From: Kordia periserrulae
Lineage (GTDB): Bacteria > Bacteroidota > Bacteroidia > Flavobacteriales > Flavobacteriaceae
Direction of reading: 5' to 3'
NCBI RefSeq assembly: GCF_003054265.1
Contig: NZ_QBKT01000005.1
Coordinates: 186,001 to 250,000 of the forward strand
Length of the DNA: 64,000 nucleotides
Shown: positions 26,752-33,332 of the stretch, piece by piece
Layout: the number at the start of each line of letters is the position of its first letter
Numbering within the stretch: the stretch's first letter is position 1
Translations under genes and position numbers: made by a program
Notes under the pieces: generated by a model
Databases searched by the model: none
What the model saw: the letters and a program-made list of their open reading frames with translations, nothing else
What the model was told of the DNA's origin: nothing

Positions 26752-26852
26752 ATAACAAATATAGGGATTCGGTGGTGTTTTATTGTTTTTGTTGTTTGTT
26801 TTTTGTGATTCGTTTTTCGATGTATTCGTGATTGTTGTTTTGTGAATTTAAA

Positions 26853-26989
26853 ACGTTATTTCGAGTGAATTTGTTGCTTAGTGAACAAAGCCGAAATACA
26901 ATAAATTTGTATCGAGAAACACACAGAATATTAGCTTTCTAAGCATTTCTCGATACAAAATCTCTCCGAGATTTCACTCGAAATGACGT
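26853..26989. repeat. Palindromic CGTCATTTCGAGTGAA element, copy 2
   Basis: The left end ACGTTATTTCGAGTGAA (26853-26869) and the right end TTCACTCGAAATGACGT are inverted with one mismatch over 17 bp. Inner arms (TTTGTATCGAGAAA and TTTCTCGATACAAAA) are also inverted, giving an element of about 137 bp that could fold end to end. From about 27005 to 27039 short AACAACCAACAACC repeats run to the stop codon of the next gene. Confidence 0.75.
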
Positions 26990-27039
26990 CTTAGTTTCAA
27001 ATCGACCAACAACTAACAACCAACAACCAATAACAAACA

Positions 27040-28089
27040 CTAAAGCTGCGTATAATATCGTTGATTCTCAAACTCCGTACGCACATACGATAACGGATTG
27101 TTGCGTTGCATCATTGGTTGTAGTACACATACAACAGTTGTTTTTCCTTTGATGATGACTTTTTGTCCAGAAGTGTAGGCTTTCCATCTAAATTTTTCAA
27201 TGTCGATTCCCATGTCTTTGATGCGCTTGCTGTATGCTTCATTGGCGTCAATCCAATCCATAATTTCGTTGGCATTGCTTAGTTTTGGCACATCTTCGTC
27301 ATCTGGAAATTGAATTTCCCAACGTATAGGAATATTAAATTTATACGAGAATGCTTCGCCAGGTTCGCCTTCTTCTTTGGTTCGGATAGCATCTAGCCAA
27401 TGAATGTCTTCCAACGGATATTTGCGAATAAACTGCTTTGATAAGTCTACATTTCCAGGCGATTGCGCTGTTGGATAATACCCGTAAAATACTTTTGCCA
27501 AGTAATGCTTTTGAAAGTTTCCGTTGAATACTGTTGCATGCGGCGTCGCAAATACTTTCGGTTGATGATTTGCTGTAAAGGTTTGTCGTAACACTTGCAA
27601 GAGTTGTTTATTTTTCCCCAATTCGGAAGTGTGAAACACCAATTTGCTATCAGCAGCGAGTACATTTTCTAGTTTAGGAAGTTTATCCTCTTTTAAGCAA
27701 TTCAACAAAGCTTCTTGTGATAAAAGTTCACCATGAATCGTAGTTTCGAGCGATAGTCCTTTTTTGGAATTTCCTTTGTTGACAATATGAATTTCTTCAA
27801 AATCTTTTCCATCGTGATTTTTATTTAGCCACGAAATAATTTCTTGAAGCGAAAAGGCATCATCTACAATGGTGTATTGTTGGGCTTCAAAGTGTGCTTT
27901 GGCGTCTTTATAATAGGTGCTTTCACCTTTGTCATATCCTGCAATAAACACGACTGATTGCTTTGAAATGGCAACTTCTTCGTTATTAATTGCGGTTAAA
28001 TTTTCTTTTTTCTCTTCTGGGGAACATGCAAAAAACAATGTCAATACAAGTCCCATGAATGCGGTCATTTTGAATGTTCTTGTTTTCAT
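27040..28089 (-). CDS. Lipoprotein of unknown function
   Basis: A 349-residue lipoprotein with lipobox FFAC (cysteine about residue 22) followed by SPEEKKEN. The mature part starts with a Rossmann-like alternation (SVVFIAGYDKGE, IHIVNKGN, KLVFHTSEL, KVFATPHATVFNG), resembling the caspase/CHAT- or DUF4347-type fold that guards secreted adhesins. The catalytic His-Cys pair is not evident, so this is only a hint. The C-terminal part (IPIRWEIQFPDDED to the end) is unassigned. The gene stands 242 bp downstream of a small open frame; the cloverleaf structure lies between them. Confidence 0.6.
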   Translation of the reverse strand: MKTRTFKMTAFMGLVLTLFFACSPEEKKENLTAINNEEVAISKQSVVFIAGYDKGESTYYKDAKAHFEAQQYTIVDDAFSLQEIISWLNKNHDGKDFEEIHIVNKGNSKKGLSLETTIHGELLSQEALLNCLKEDKLPKLENVLAADSKLVFHTSELGKNKQLLQVLRQTFTANHQPKVFATPHATVFNGNFQKHYLAKVFYGYYPTAQSPGNVDLSKQFIRKYPLEDIHWLDAIRTKEEGEPGEAFSYKFNIPIRWEIQFPDDEDVPKLSNANEIMDWIDANEAYSKRIKDMGIDIEKFRWKAYTSGQKVIIKGKTTVVCVLQPMMQRNNPLSYVRTEFENQRYYTQL

Positions 28090-28124
28090 AGTAGTAGTAT
28101 TTATAATTAGTAAATCCTTTAATT

Positions 28125-28164
28125 CTTCAATCTTTCAATCTTTCAATCTTTCAATCATTTAATC
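28125..28164. repeat. Octamer tandem repeat TTTCAATC
   Basis: Four near-identical TTTCAATC units, then a degenerate unit TTTAATCG, in the leader region upstream of the lipoprotein gene on the minus strand. A related inverted GATTGAAAGATTCAA pair occurs at about 19974-19997. Confidence 0.65.
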
Positions 28165-28182
28165 GTTTAGTTGCATAACATA

Positions 28183-28306
28183 AAAATCAGCTCGAATGTT
28201 TTTATTTTTTGGATAAAAACGACTATCGGTATTGTTTTCCTAACCCACTCTTCAATACGTTTGATAGTCCTTTTTGACAGCCATCAAAAAGATTCAAGCT
28301 GATTTT
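28183..28306 (-). ncRNA. Perfect four-way cloverleaf, candidate structured RNA or cruciform
   Basis: Four helices fit together with no unpaired base at the junction. P1: 28183-28197 with 28292-28306 (14 of 15 paired; the one C/A mismatch becomes G-U when read on the minus strand). P2: 28198-28205 with 28213-28220 (8 of 8). P3: 28221-28227 with 28263-28269 (7 of 7), extended past a small internal loop by 28229-28234 with 28253-28258 (6 of 6), apical loop 18 nt. P4: 28270-28277 with 28284-28291 (8 of 8). The wobble suggests a minus-strand transcript; P1 is followed there by TTTTTA. It lies between two minus-strand genes. Identity is unknown; a folded mobile element or 3' end structure is also possible. 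Confidence 0.55.
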
Positions 28307-28331
28307 CCCAACTAACCAACCTAAACGTTTT

Positions 28332-28547
28332 TTATCTTTTTAATGTGATCGATGCTTTTTGTCGTACAGGCAATGCAATATGTTGTAAGCGCATGCGTTT
28401 TGCGAGTGTGGGACTCGAAATCCATTTTCCTTCTTGAAATAAATCAACAGTGTTGACTTTGCCTTCTGCGTCAAATTGCATTCGAATTTGTGAGTAAATG
28501 TCCAAATACGTTTGAATCATTTTTGTTGCTCTTATATCGTACCACAT
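28332..28547 (-). CDS. Small hypothetical protein
   Basis: 71 residues from the ATG at 28547 (a second ATG at 28520 would give 62). The sequence has the ordinary composition of a soluble protein: an amphipathic helix (MIQTYLDIYSQIRMQF), a polar turn, a strand, and a basic C-terminus ending ASITLKR. It has no signal peptide and no known motif. It is co-directional with the lipoprotein gene downstream, with the cloverleaf starting 25 bp after its stop codon. Being short, it could be a chance frame. Confidence 0.4.
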   Translation of the reverse strand: MWYDIRATKMIQTYLDIYSQIRMQFDAEGKVNTVDLFQEGKWISSPTLAKRMRLQHIALPVRQKASITLKR

Positions 28548-28763
28548 TTGTTTTTCTTTTTTAATTACATTTCAAATGTAGTGGCAACTTGCTGCTTTTT
28601 GGGAGTGGTTTTAGAATTCGTTGGTTGTAAACTAGAATTCGTAAAGATGTTTGTTAAAGAAAGGGGAAAATTTAGCAGGTTTTTATTTTTTGCCTGTAAC
28701 GAAACCGTCTTTTTCCTATGTAGAATTAGTTTTTAAACTCTTTCGTAACTATTTGAACCTGAA

Positions 28764-28771
28764 TAGTTTTG
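28764..28771 (+). promoter_or_regulatory. TAnnTTTG promoter element
   Basis: TAGTTTTG lies 36 bp upstream of the ATG at 28808. TTTC at 28741-28744 is 19 bp further upstream, near the TTTG position. Confidence 0.45.
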
Positions 28772-28807
28772 TGACGGAAATAATATAACCTAAAAACTAT
28801 AAAAATC

Positions 28808-30274
28808 ATGGGAACAATTAAATCAACTTGGGCAGGAACGCCTATTAGCTTAGATGACCAATTAGAAGATGCGGTTTGGTCAGGCGCATTGGAGAAACAA
28901 ATGGAGTTTGATGGCGGATATATGCTGGCAAAGAACGACGCAAAGTATTTGTACGTTGTATTAGATGTGGTAAAGGATACGCATAACGACCCAGGAACGG
29001 GCGATTATTTTTGGTTTACATTCGATAGAAACCGAAATAAAGCTATTTCACCAAAATACGATGTGAATTATGGAAATTATCCCGGAAATCCTAATAAAAT
29101 GGGACGACAGTATTATTTAGGAGCTGGACGATGGACTGGATTACTGAATGAAGAACAAAAGTCAGAATGTAAAAGCACGTTTGGAACGTCGCCAAATTCA
29201 GCAACACCGCACAGAATTTGGAAATTCAGATTTTTGTTGTCTGATTTGAAAGTGAATTTATTATGGTGGTGGTTCAGTTCGTATACAAAGTTTGGCTTTA
29301 GAGTACATTCAAACAAACCGAATTTGAATTATGACACACCAGCCAATTTCTTTAGAGATTTCTCAAAATTGCACACACTGTATTTTTCAAGAAAACCAAG
29401 CATAGCAACGGCTGATTTAGGGCCAGTAATGGGAAGTGTAGGATTGATTCCAACGACAAAAATTAATTCGTCAACAGGACGCGCTACGACAGCTTCTAAC
29501 TATTTTATTCACGCAAAAAATGCCGCTTTTGGTGGACGATTGAACGTGATTGGAAATCGTACAAAAATGGATCAATTGCCAGGATTAGGCGCGAAAAAGT
29601 ATAAAGTATTTCACCGCTCCGGAACCTCAGGTTCGTTTTCAGAGTTCGTGACTTCTTGGTACAATTATAAGTGGAATGGCTCCGATTATGTACTTGAAGC
29701 GTCTTCGCCAGACAGTAGTAATTTCTACAAAATGCCAAGTGCAGGTGTTGATTATTCTATTGACGATTTGCTCTTTCAGTTCGATTCAACCAAATTAAAC
29801 ACTGGCTTGCAGCAATTCAAAGTAAAATTCTACAACAACGCAGGAACAGAAGTTGGCGCGACGAGTCCTGAGCAAGTGTTAACAATGTATATTGACAATA
29901 ATGTGCCTGAAGTAAGTATTAATTCTGTAAAGTATAAAAATGCAGAAATTGGCGCGTGTGGTATTGTAAACTTGCAAAATCCGACCGATAAAATTGATGT
30001 TAACTTTGAAGCGTTTGATACCGAAGGAAATCTGTTAGATTATAGTTTAACGGCACGTTGGGGCGATGGCGATTCGGAAAATATTGTCTATCAAGCGTAC
30101 AACTTAACAACGCCGCCTGCAACGTGGCAAGGAAGTCGAAATATTTCAGGAAGTTTTAACGCAAAAGTAACTTGTGCACATTCATTCAACGTGTATGCAA
30201 GAGCTAGAACGACCAACGGTTACGGCTATATTGGAAAAAATAGTACGTACCGATATGTGACGATTATTAAATAA
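28808..30274 (+). CDS. Protein with CBM9/DOMON-like N-terminal domain, unknown function
   Basis: 488 residues with no signal peptide. The opening ISLDDQLEDAVWSGA followed by AKYLYVVLDVVKD and FWFTFDRNRNKAIS resembles family 9 carbohydrate-binding or DOMON-type sandwiches, which normally begin with a D-x-x-L-D-E-x-x-W pattern. The middle (about 200-370) and C-terminal part (about 370-488, VPEVSINSVKYKNAEIG and AKVTCAHSFNVYARARTTNGYGY) read as further beta-sandwich units. Export by a leaderless route, cytoplasmic use, or a mis-set start are all possible. It has its own promoter element and a strong terminator, so it is monocistronic. Confidence 0.6.
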   Translation: MGTIKSTWAGTPISLDDQLEDAVWSGALEKQMEFDGGYMLAKNDAKYLYVVLDVVKDTHNDPGTGDYFWFTFDRNRNKAISPKYDVNYGNYPGNPNKMGRQYYLGAGRWTGLLNEEQKSECKSTFGTSPNSATPHRIWKFRFLLSDLKVNLLWWWFSSYTKFGFRVHSNKPNLNYDTPANFFRDFSKLHTLYFSRKPSIATADLGPVMGSVGLIPTTKINSSTGRATTASNYFIHAKNAAFGGRLNVIGNRTKMDQLPGLGAKKYKVFHRSGTSGSFSEFVTSWYNYKWNGSDYVLEASSPDSSNFYKMPSAGVDYSIDDLLFQFDSTKLNTGLQQFKVKFYNNAGTEVGATSPEQVLTMYIDNNVPEVSINSVKYKNAEIGACGIVNLQNPTDKIDVNFEAFDTEGNLLDYSLTARWGDGDSENIVYQAYNLTTPPATWQGSRNISGSFNAKVTCAHSFNVYARARTTNGYGYIGKNSTYRYVTIIK

Positions 30275-30299
30275 AACGATTTGAATTAGTTGATAATTT

Positions 30300-30346
30300 C
30301 GAGCGCAGTTAGGAACATTTTAAACTCTTCACTGCGCTCGATTTTT
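30300..30346 (+). terminator. Rho-independent terminator
   Basis: CGAGCGCAGT at 30300-30309 pairs perfectly with ACTGCGCTCG at 30331-30340, followed by ATTTTTT. The stem uses the same GAGCGCAGT word as the repeats at 30438, 57577 and 62559. Confidence 0.75.
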
Positions 30347-30361
30347 TACTTGAATATATTC

Positions 30362-30568
30362 TTTTAAACCTGAGTTGGATTAATCATCATCATTTTATCA
30401 CTTATAGTTAGCCAATAAATAACAGATTGTCAGTTCAGAGCGCAGTCGAGAACAACTAAGAAAGTCTATATTTCTATTGAATCTCGACTGCGCTCGATTT
30501 GACACTTTTGTAACTGTTTAAAAATCATGATTATAAATCGAATTTTAAATCGAACTCAGGTTTTAAAA
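30362..30568. repeat. Nested inverted-repeat element of about 207 bp
   Basis: Outer arms 30366-30381 and 30548-30563 (AAACCTGAGTT-G-GATT against AATC-G-AACTCAGGTTT) pair at 15 of 16 positions and extend into A/T-rich ends. Inside, TAATCAT (30381-30387) pairs with ATGATTA (30527-30533). A central perfect 13-bp stem GAGCGCAGTCGAG (30438-30450) pairs with its complement at 30483-30495. It could be a MITE-type element or a structured RNA; no coding frame is present. Confidence 0.55.
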
Positions 30569-30691
30569 AACAAATTACTCCGTCAAACCAAATCAAGTTT
30601 GGTTTCTCATAACAGTGAGAAAGCTACGATAGCACTAATTTGTGACCTTGAATCAAGTTTAAGGTGACATTAGCATGTTTACGAAAGTTTT

Positions 30692-31063
30692 CTATTGCTC
30701 TTCTCGATGTACCAAATCCATTGAAAAAGCTGGCAAGCAAATAGCAATGTATTCGCAATCTTCGTCAAACGGATTGGAATATTGAATGCGCGTATTTTTT
30801 TCTATTTTGATTGATTGTCCCGCTTCCAACACAATGGTTTCACCTTCAATGATAAACTGTTTTTTTCCTTTGATAATATATGTGTACTCGTCAAATTCAG
30901 GTGTTTGAAACGGCTCGCTCCATTTGGGCGGTGCAATCATGTGTGCGATGCTGATTCCAGAATTTCCGTCTGTAGCATTTCCAAAATGTTCTTCAATCAA
31001 TTTGCCATCGGTAGTAGGAACTACAAACGGGCTTTTTTGGATGTGATATTTTTTATTCGCCAT
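30692..31063 (-). CDS. Cupin domain protein
   Basis: A 123-residue single cupin. The first conserved motif is represented around ISIAHMIAPPKWSEPFQTPEFDEYTYIIKGKKQF and the second around IEKNTRIQYSNPFDEDCEYIAICLP in the usual double-strand pattern. The canonical metal-binding histidines of motif 1 (HxH) are missing; glutamate and tyrosine occupy the area, so a metal site is doubtful. The protein is cytoplasmic. It overlaps the upstream lipoprotein gene by 11 bp and ends a three-gene minus-strand operon with the HerA-like helicase. Confidence 0.85.
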   Translation of the reverse strand: MANKKYHIQKSPFVVPTTDGKLIEEHFGNATDGNSGISIAHMIAPPKWSEPFQTPEFDEYTYIIKGKKQFIIEGETIVLEAGQSIKIEKNTRIQYSNPFDEDCEYIAICLPAFSMDLVHREEQ

Positions 31064-31643
31064 CTTTTTTCTCCGTTTTTTCAGTTTCTCGGTGTTTCCA
31101 ATTAATCATGAATTGCTTGATTTTCGCTTCACCAGGAATTTGAATGGCTTCAATATTTAAGCTCATATCGTAACGTAAATCTTCAGGCAATTCTGTTTTA
31201 TCAATCGTAAAATATTCTTGTCCATTTACGGTAATCACCAAATTTTTCATGGTGTTGTAAATGTTTTTTATTTTGTAATGCTCCCGAATATCTTTGAAGG
31301 TACTTTTTAATGAAACACCATTTTCAGTTTTGTAACGAGCATCATGAATTTGAATGGTTTCTATCTTTTCATTTTCGTCATGCTGTTGTCTTGGAATTAA
31401 GGTAAAAAGATGTTTTCCTTGCTTTTCATACACCAAATAGTGGTCGTTTCCAGCTTGCATATAATCGCCTTCGCCAATGCGTTTTACCAAAGAATCCTTC
31501 GCGAAAATAGAATCCAATTGCTTTACAGTAGCCTCTTTTGAGAGTTTTCCAATACGATCATTCTGAATTAAAAATGGGTCTTCTTTTTTAGCACAACTTA
31601 CCAAGCAAGCTGCCATAAGTCCAAGAAATACGGTTTTTTTCAC
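31053..31643 (-). CDS. Lipoprotein of unknown function
   Basis: A 196-residue lipoprotein: lipobox LVSC with the cysteine near residue 17, followed by AKKEDPF. The C-terminal part carries a highly charged tail (HRETEKTEKKDGE). The core (about 30-180) is of mixed alpha/beta character, with repeats of short strands around IETIQIHDARYKTENGVSLKS and LVITVNGQEYFTIDK. This resembles small Bacteroidota lipoproteins of unknown role. It is co-transcribed with herA-like (23-bp gap) and the cupin gene (11-bp overlap). Confidence 0.65.
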   Translation of the reverse strand: MKKTVFLGLMAACLVSCAKKEDPFLIQNDRIGKLSKEATVKQLDSIFAKDSLVKRIGEGDYMQAGNDHYLVYEKQGKHLFTLIPRQQHDENEKIETIQIHDARYKTENGVSLKSTFKDIREHYKIKNIYNTMKNLVITVNGQEYFTIDKTELPEDLRYDMSLNIEAIQIPGEAKIKQFMINWKHRETEKTEKKDGE

Positions 31644-31666
31644 GCGATTTTAATTTTTGTAATTTG

Positions 31667-33175
31667 TTATTTAATTATTTTTTTGAGGATTCCAAAAATA
31701 CTTCTGATAAAAGTAGCACTTGTCAATACTTTTACGATTGGATTTTGTCGAGTGCTTCTGCTAGACGAACTTCTGGAAGTCTTTTTTTCTGCTTCTTTCT
31801 CTTTTTCGTGAAGTACTTCTGCTTTTTCAATCTTTTCAGATAGCATTTCGTACGCACTTTCTCTGTCAATTTCCTCGTTGTATTTTTCTACCAATTTTGA
31901 GTTGTCAATGACTTCCGCTAATTCTTTTGGCGTTAATACATCCATACGGCTCATTGGTGCACGTAACATGGTGGCAGCTAATGGCGTTGGGCGTCCTTTT
32001 TCGTCTAAGGCAGAAATTAAGGCTTCCCCAATTCCTAAAGAAGTTAAGACTTCGGTAGTATCGTAAAATTCAGAATCTGGATAATTTTCAGCGGTCAATT
32101 TGATGGCTTTTCTATCTTTCGCGGTAAACGCACGCAACGCATGTTGAATTTTGAGTCCTAACTGTCCCAAAACGGCTTCAGGAATATCGGTCGGATTTTG
32201 TGTAACGAAATACAAACCAATTCCTTTAGAACGAATCAATTTGACAATACTTTCAATCTGATCTAATAACGCAGCTGAAGCTTGCTTAAAGATTAAATGC
32301 GCTTCGTCAATGAATAATACCAATTCTGGTCGTCCGCTGTCGCCTTGCTCTGGAAAGGTTTCGTAAATTTCTGCCAAAAGACTTAACATAAACGTAGAGA
32401 AGAGTTTTGGTTTGTCTTGAATATCTGTCAATCGAATGATGTTGATATAACCGCGACCGTTTTCATCAATGCGCGTTAAATCGTCCACTTCAAAAGACGT
32501 TTCCCCAAAAAACAAATCGGCTCCTTGCTGTTCTAGCTCAATAATTTTTCGCAAAATTGCACCTGTAGAAGCAGTTGAAATACGTCCGTACGATTCTTGA
32601 AATTCTTCTTTTCCTTCGTCGGTAGCGTATTGCAATACTTTTTTAAAATCTTTTAAATCGAGCAATGGCATTTTGTGGTCGTCACAGTATTTAAAAACGA
32701 CTGCCACAATACCTGATTGCGTTTCGGTCAAATCTAAAATTCGAGAGAGCAACACAGGACCAAATTCGGAAACCGTAGCACGCAAGCGAACACCATCTTG
32801 ATCAGATAGTGATAAAATTTCAACGGGAAAGCTTTTGGCTTCAAACGGAAATCCAATTTTTGCGTGACGTTCGTCAATTTTTGGATGTCCCGCGCTTGGT
32901 TGTGCAATTCCACTCAAATCACCTTTTAAATCCATCAATAATACAGGAATTCCTTGTTCGGAAAGGTTTTCTGCCAATACTTGAAGCGTTTTGGTTTTTC
33001 CAGTTCCTGTCGCACCTGCAATTAAACCGTGTCTGTTTAAGGTTTTTAAAGGAATTTTTACATACGAATTTGTCACTGTTTCGCCTTCATACATGGCTGC
33101 ACCCATGGTGATGAAATCTCCTTTAGTAGTGTATCCTTTTTCAATATGCTCAATAAAATGATCTTTGCTGCTCAT
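31667..33175 (-). CDS. HerA-like bipolar helicase/ATPase (DUF853)
   Basis: A 502-residue ATPase of the HerA/FtsK superfamily, DUF853 branch. It shows Walker A GATGTGKTKTLQ near residue 35, the VLLMDLKGDLSG segment typical of this branch, a Walker B in ELVLFIDEAHLIF (about 290), and the arginine-finger/sensor region FVTQNPTDIP. The C-terminal tail is basic with SRSSSSRSTRQ. HerA proteins form hexameric DNA-translocating rings, often with NurA nuclease in DNA end processing, but no nurA is next to it here. It is the first gene of the operon with a lipoprotein and a cupin gene. Confidence 0.88.
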   Translation of the reverse strand: MSSKDHFIEHIEKGYTTKGDFITMGAAMYEGETVTNSYVKIPLKTLNRHGLIAGATGTGKTKTLQVLAENLSEQGIPVLLMDLKGDLSGIAQPSAGHPKIDERHAKIGFPFEAKSFPVEILSLSDQDGVRLRATVSEFGPVLLSRILDLTETQSGIVAVVFKYCDDHKMPLLDLKDFKKVLQYATDEGKEEFQESYGRISTASTGAILRKIIELEQQGADLFFGETSFEVDDLTRIDENGRGYINIIRLTDIQDKPKLFSTFMLSLLAEIYETFPEQGDSGRPELVLFIDEAHLIFKQASAALLDQIESIVKLIRSKGIGLYFVTQNPTDIPEAVLGQLGLKIQHALRAFTAKDRKAIKLTAENYPDSEFYDTTEVLTSLGIGEALISALDEKGRPTPLAATMLRAPMSRMDVLTPKELAEVIDNSKLVEKYNEEIDRESAYEMLSEKIEKAEVLHEKEKEAEKKTSRSSSSRSTRQNPIVKVLTSATFIRSIFGILKKIIK

Positions 33176-33279
33176 TCGTTCAAAAATTTGGCTTAAAAGT
33201 ACGGATTTTGATGAAGTCTAAAAAAAATGCGTTTAGATTTCCGCAAAAGTTCTTTCACGAGCATTCATTCCAAAATAAA

Positions 33280-33309
33280 ACATCCGCTTTTCCTAAGAAA
33301 AACGGATGT
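33280..33309 (-). terminator. Rho-independent terminator of the secreted protease gene
   Basis: ACATCCGCTTTT and AAAAACGGATGT form a nearly complete stem with a short loop. On the minus strand the stem ends in a T-rich tract, 24 bp past the protease stop codon. Confidence 0.7.
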
Positions 33310-33332
33310 CATACGTATTATTATGTTTTATG

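Larger units (their letters stand above)
30275..30691. other. Intergenic region with terminator and large inverted repeat
   Basis: 417 bp without a gene. It contains the terminator at 30300, the nested inverted repeat at 30362-30568 and, at about 30591-30662, the direct repeat AATCAAGTTT. No open frame was seen. Confidence 0.6.

Noticed and set aside
28183-28306. attC site of an integron for the cloverleaf
   Set aside because: No R'/L' core sites (GTTRRRY) and no integrase or gene cassettes; a double hairpin with bulges expected for attC is not seen.
28400-28430. tRNA-like GGGACTCGAAATCC stretch
   Set aside because: No cloverleaf with acceptor and D arms forms around it, and it lies in a small open frame.
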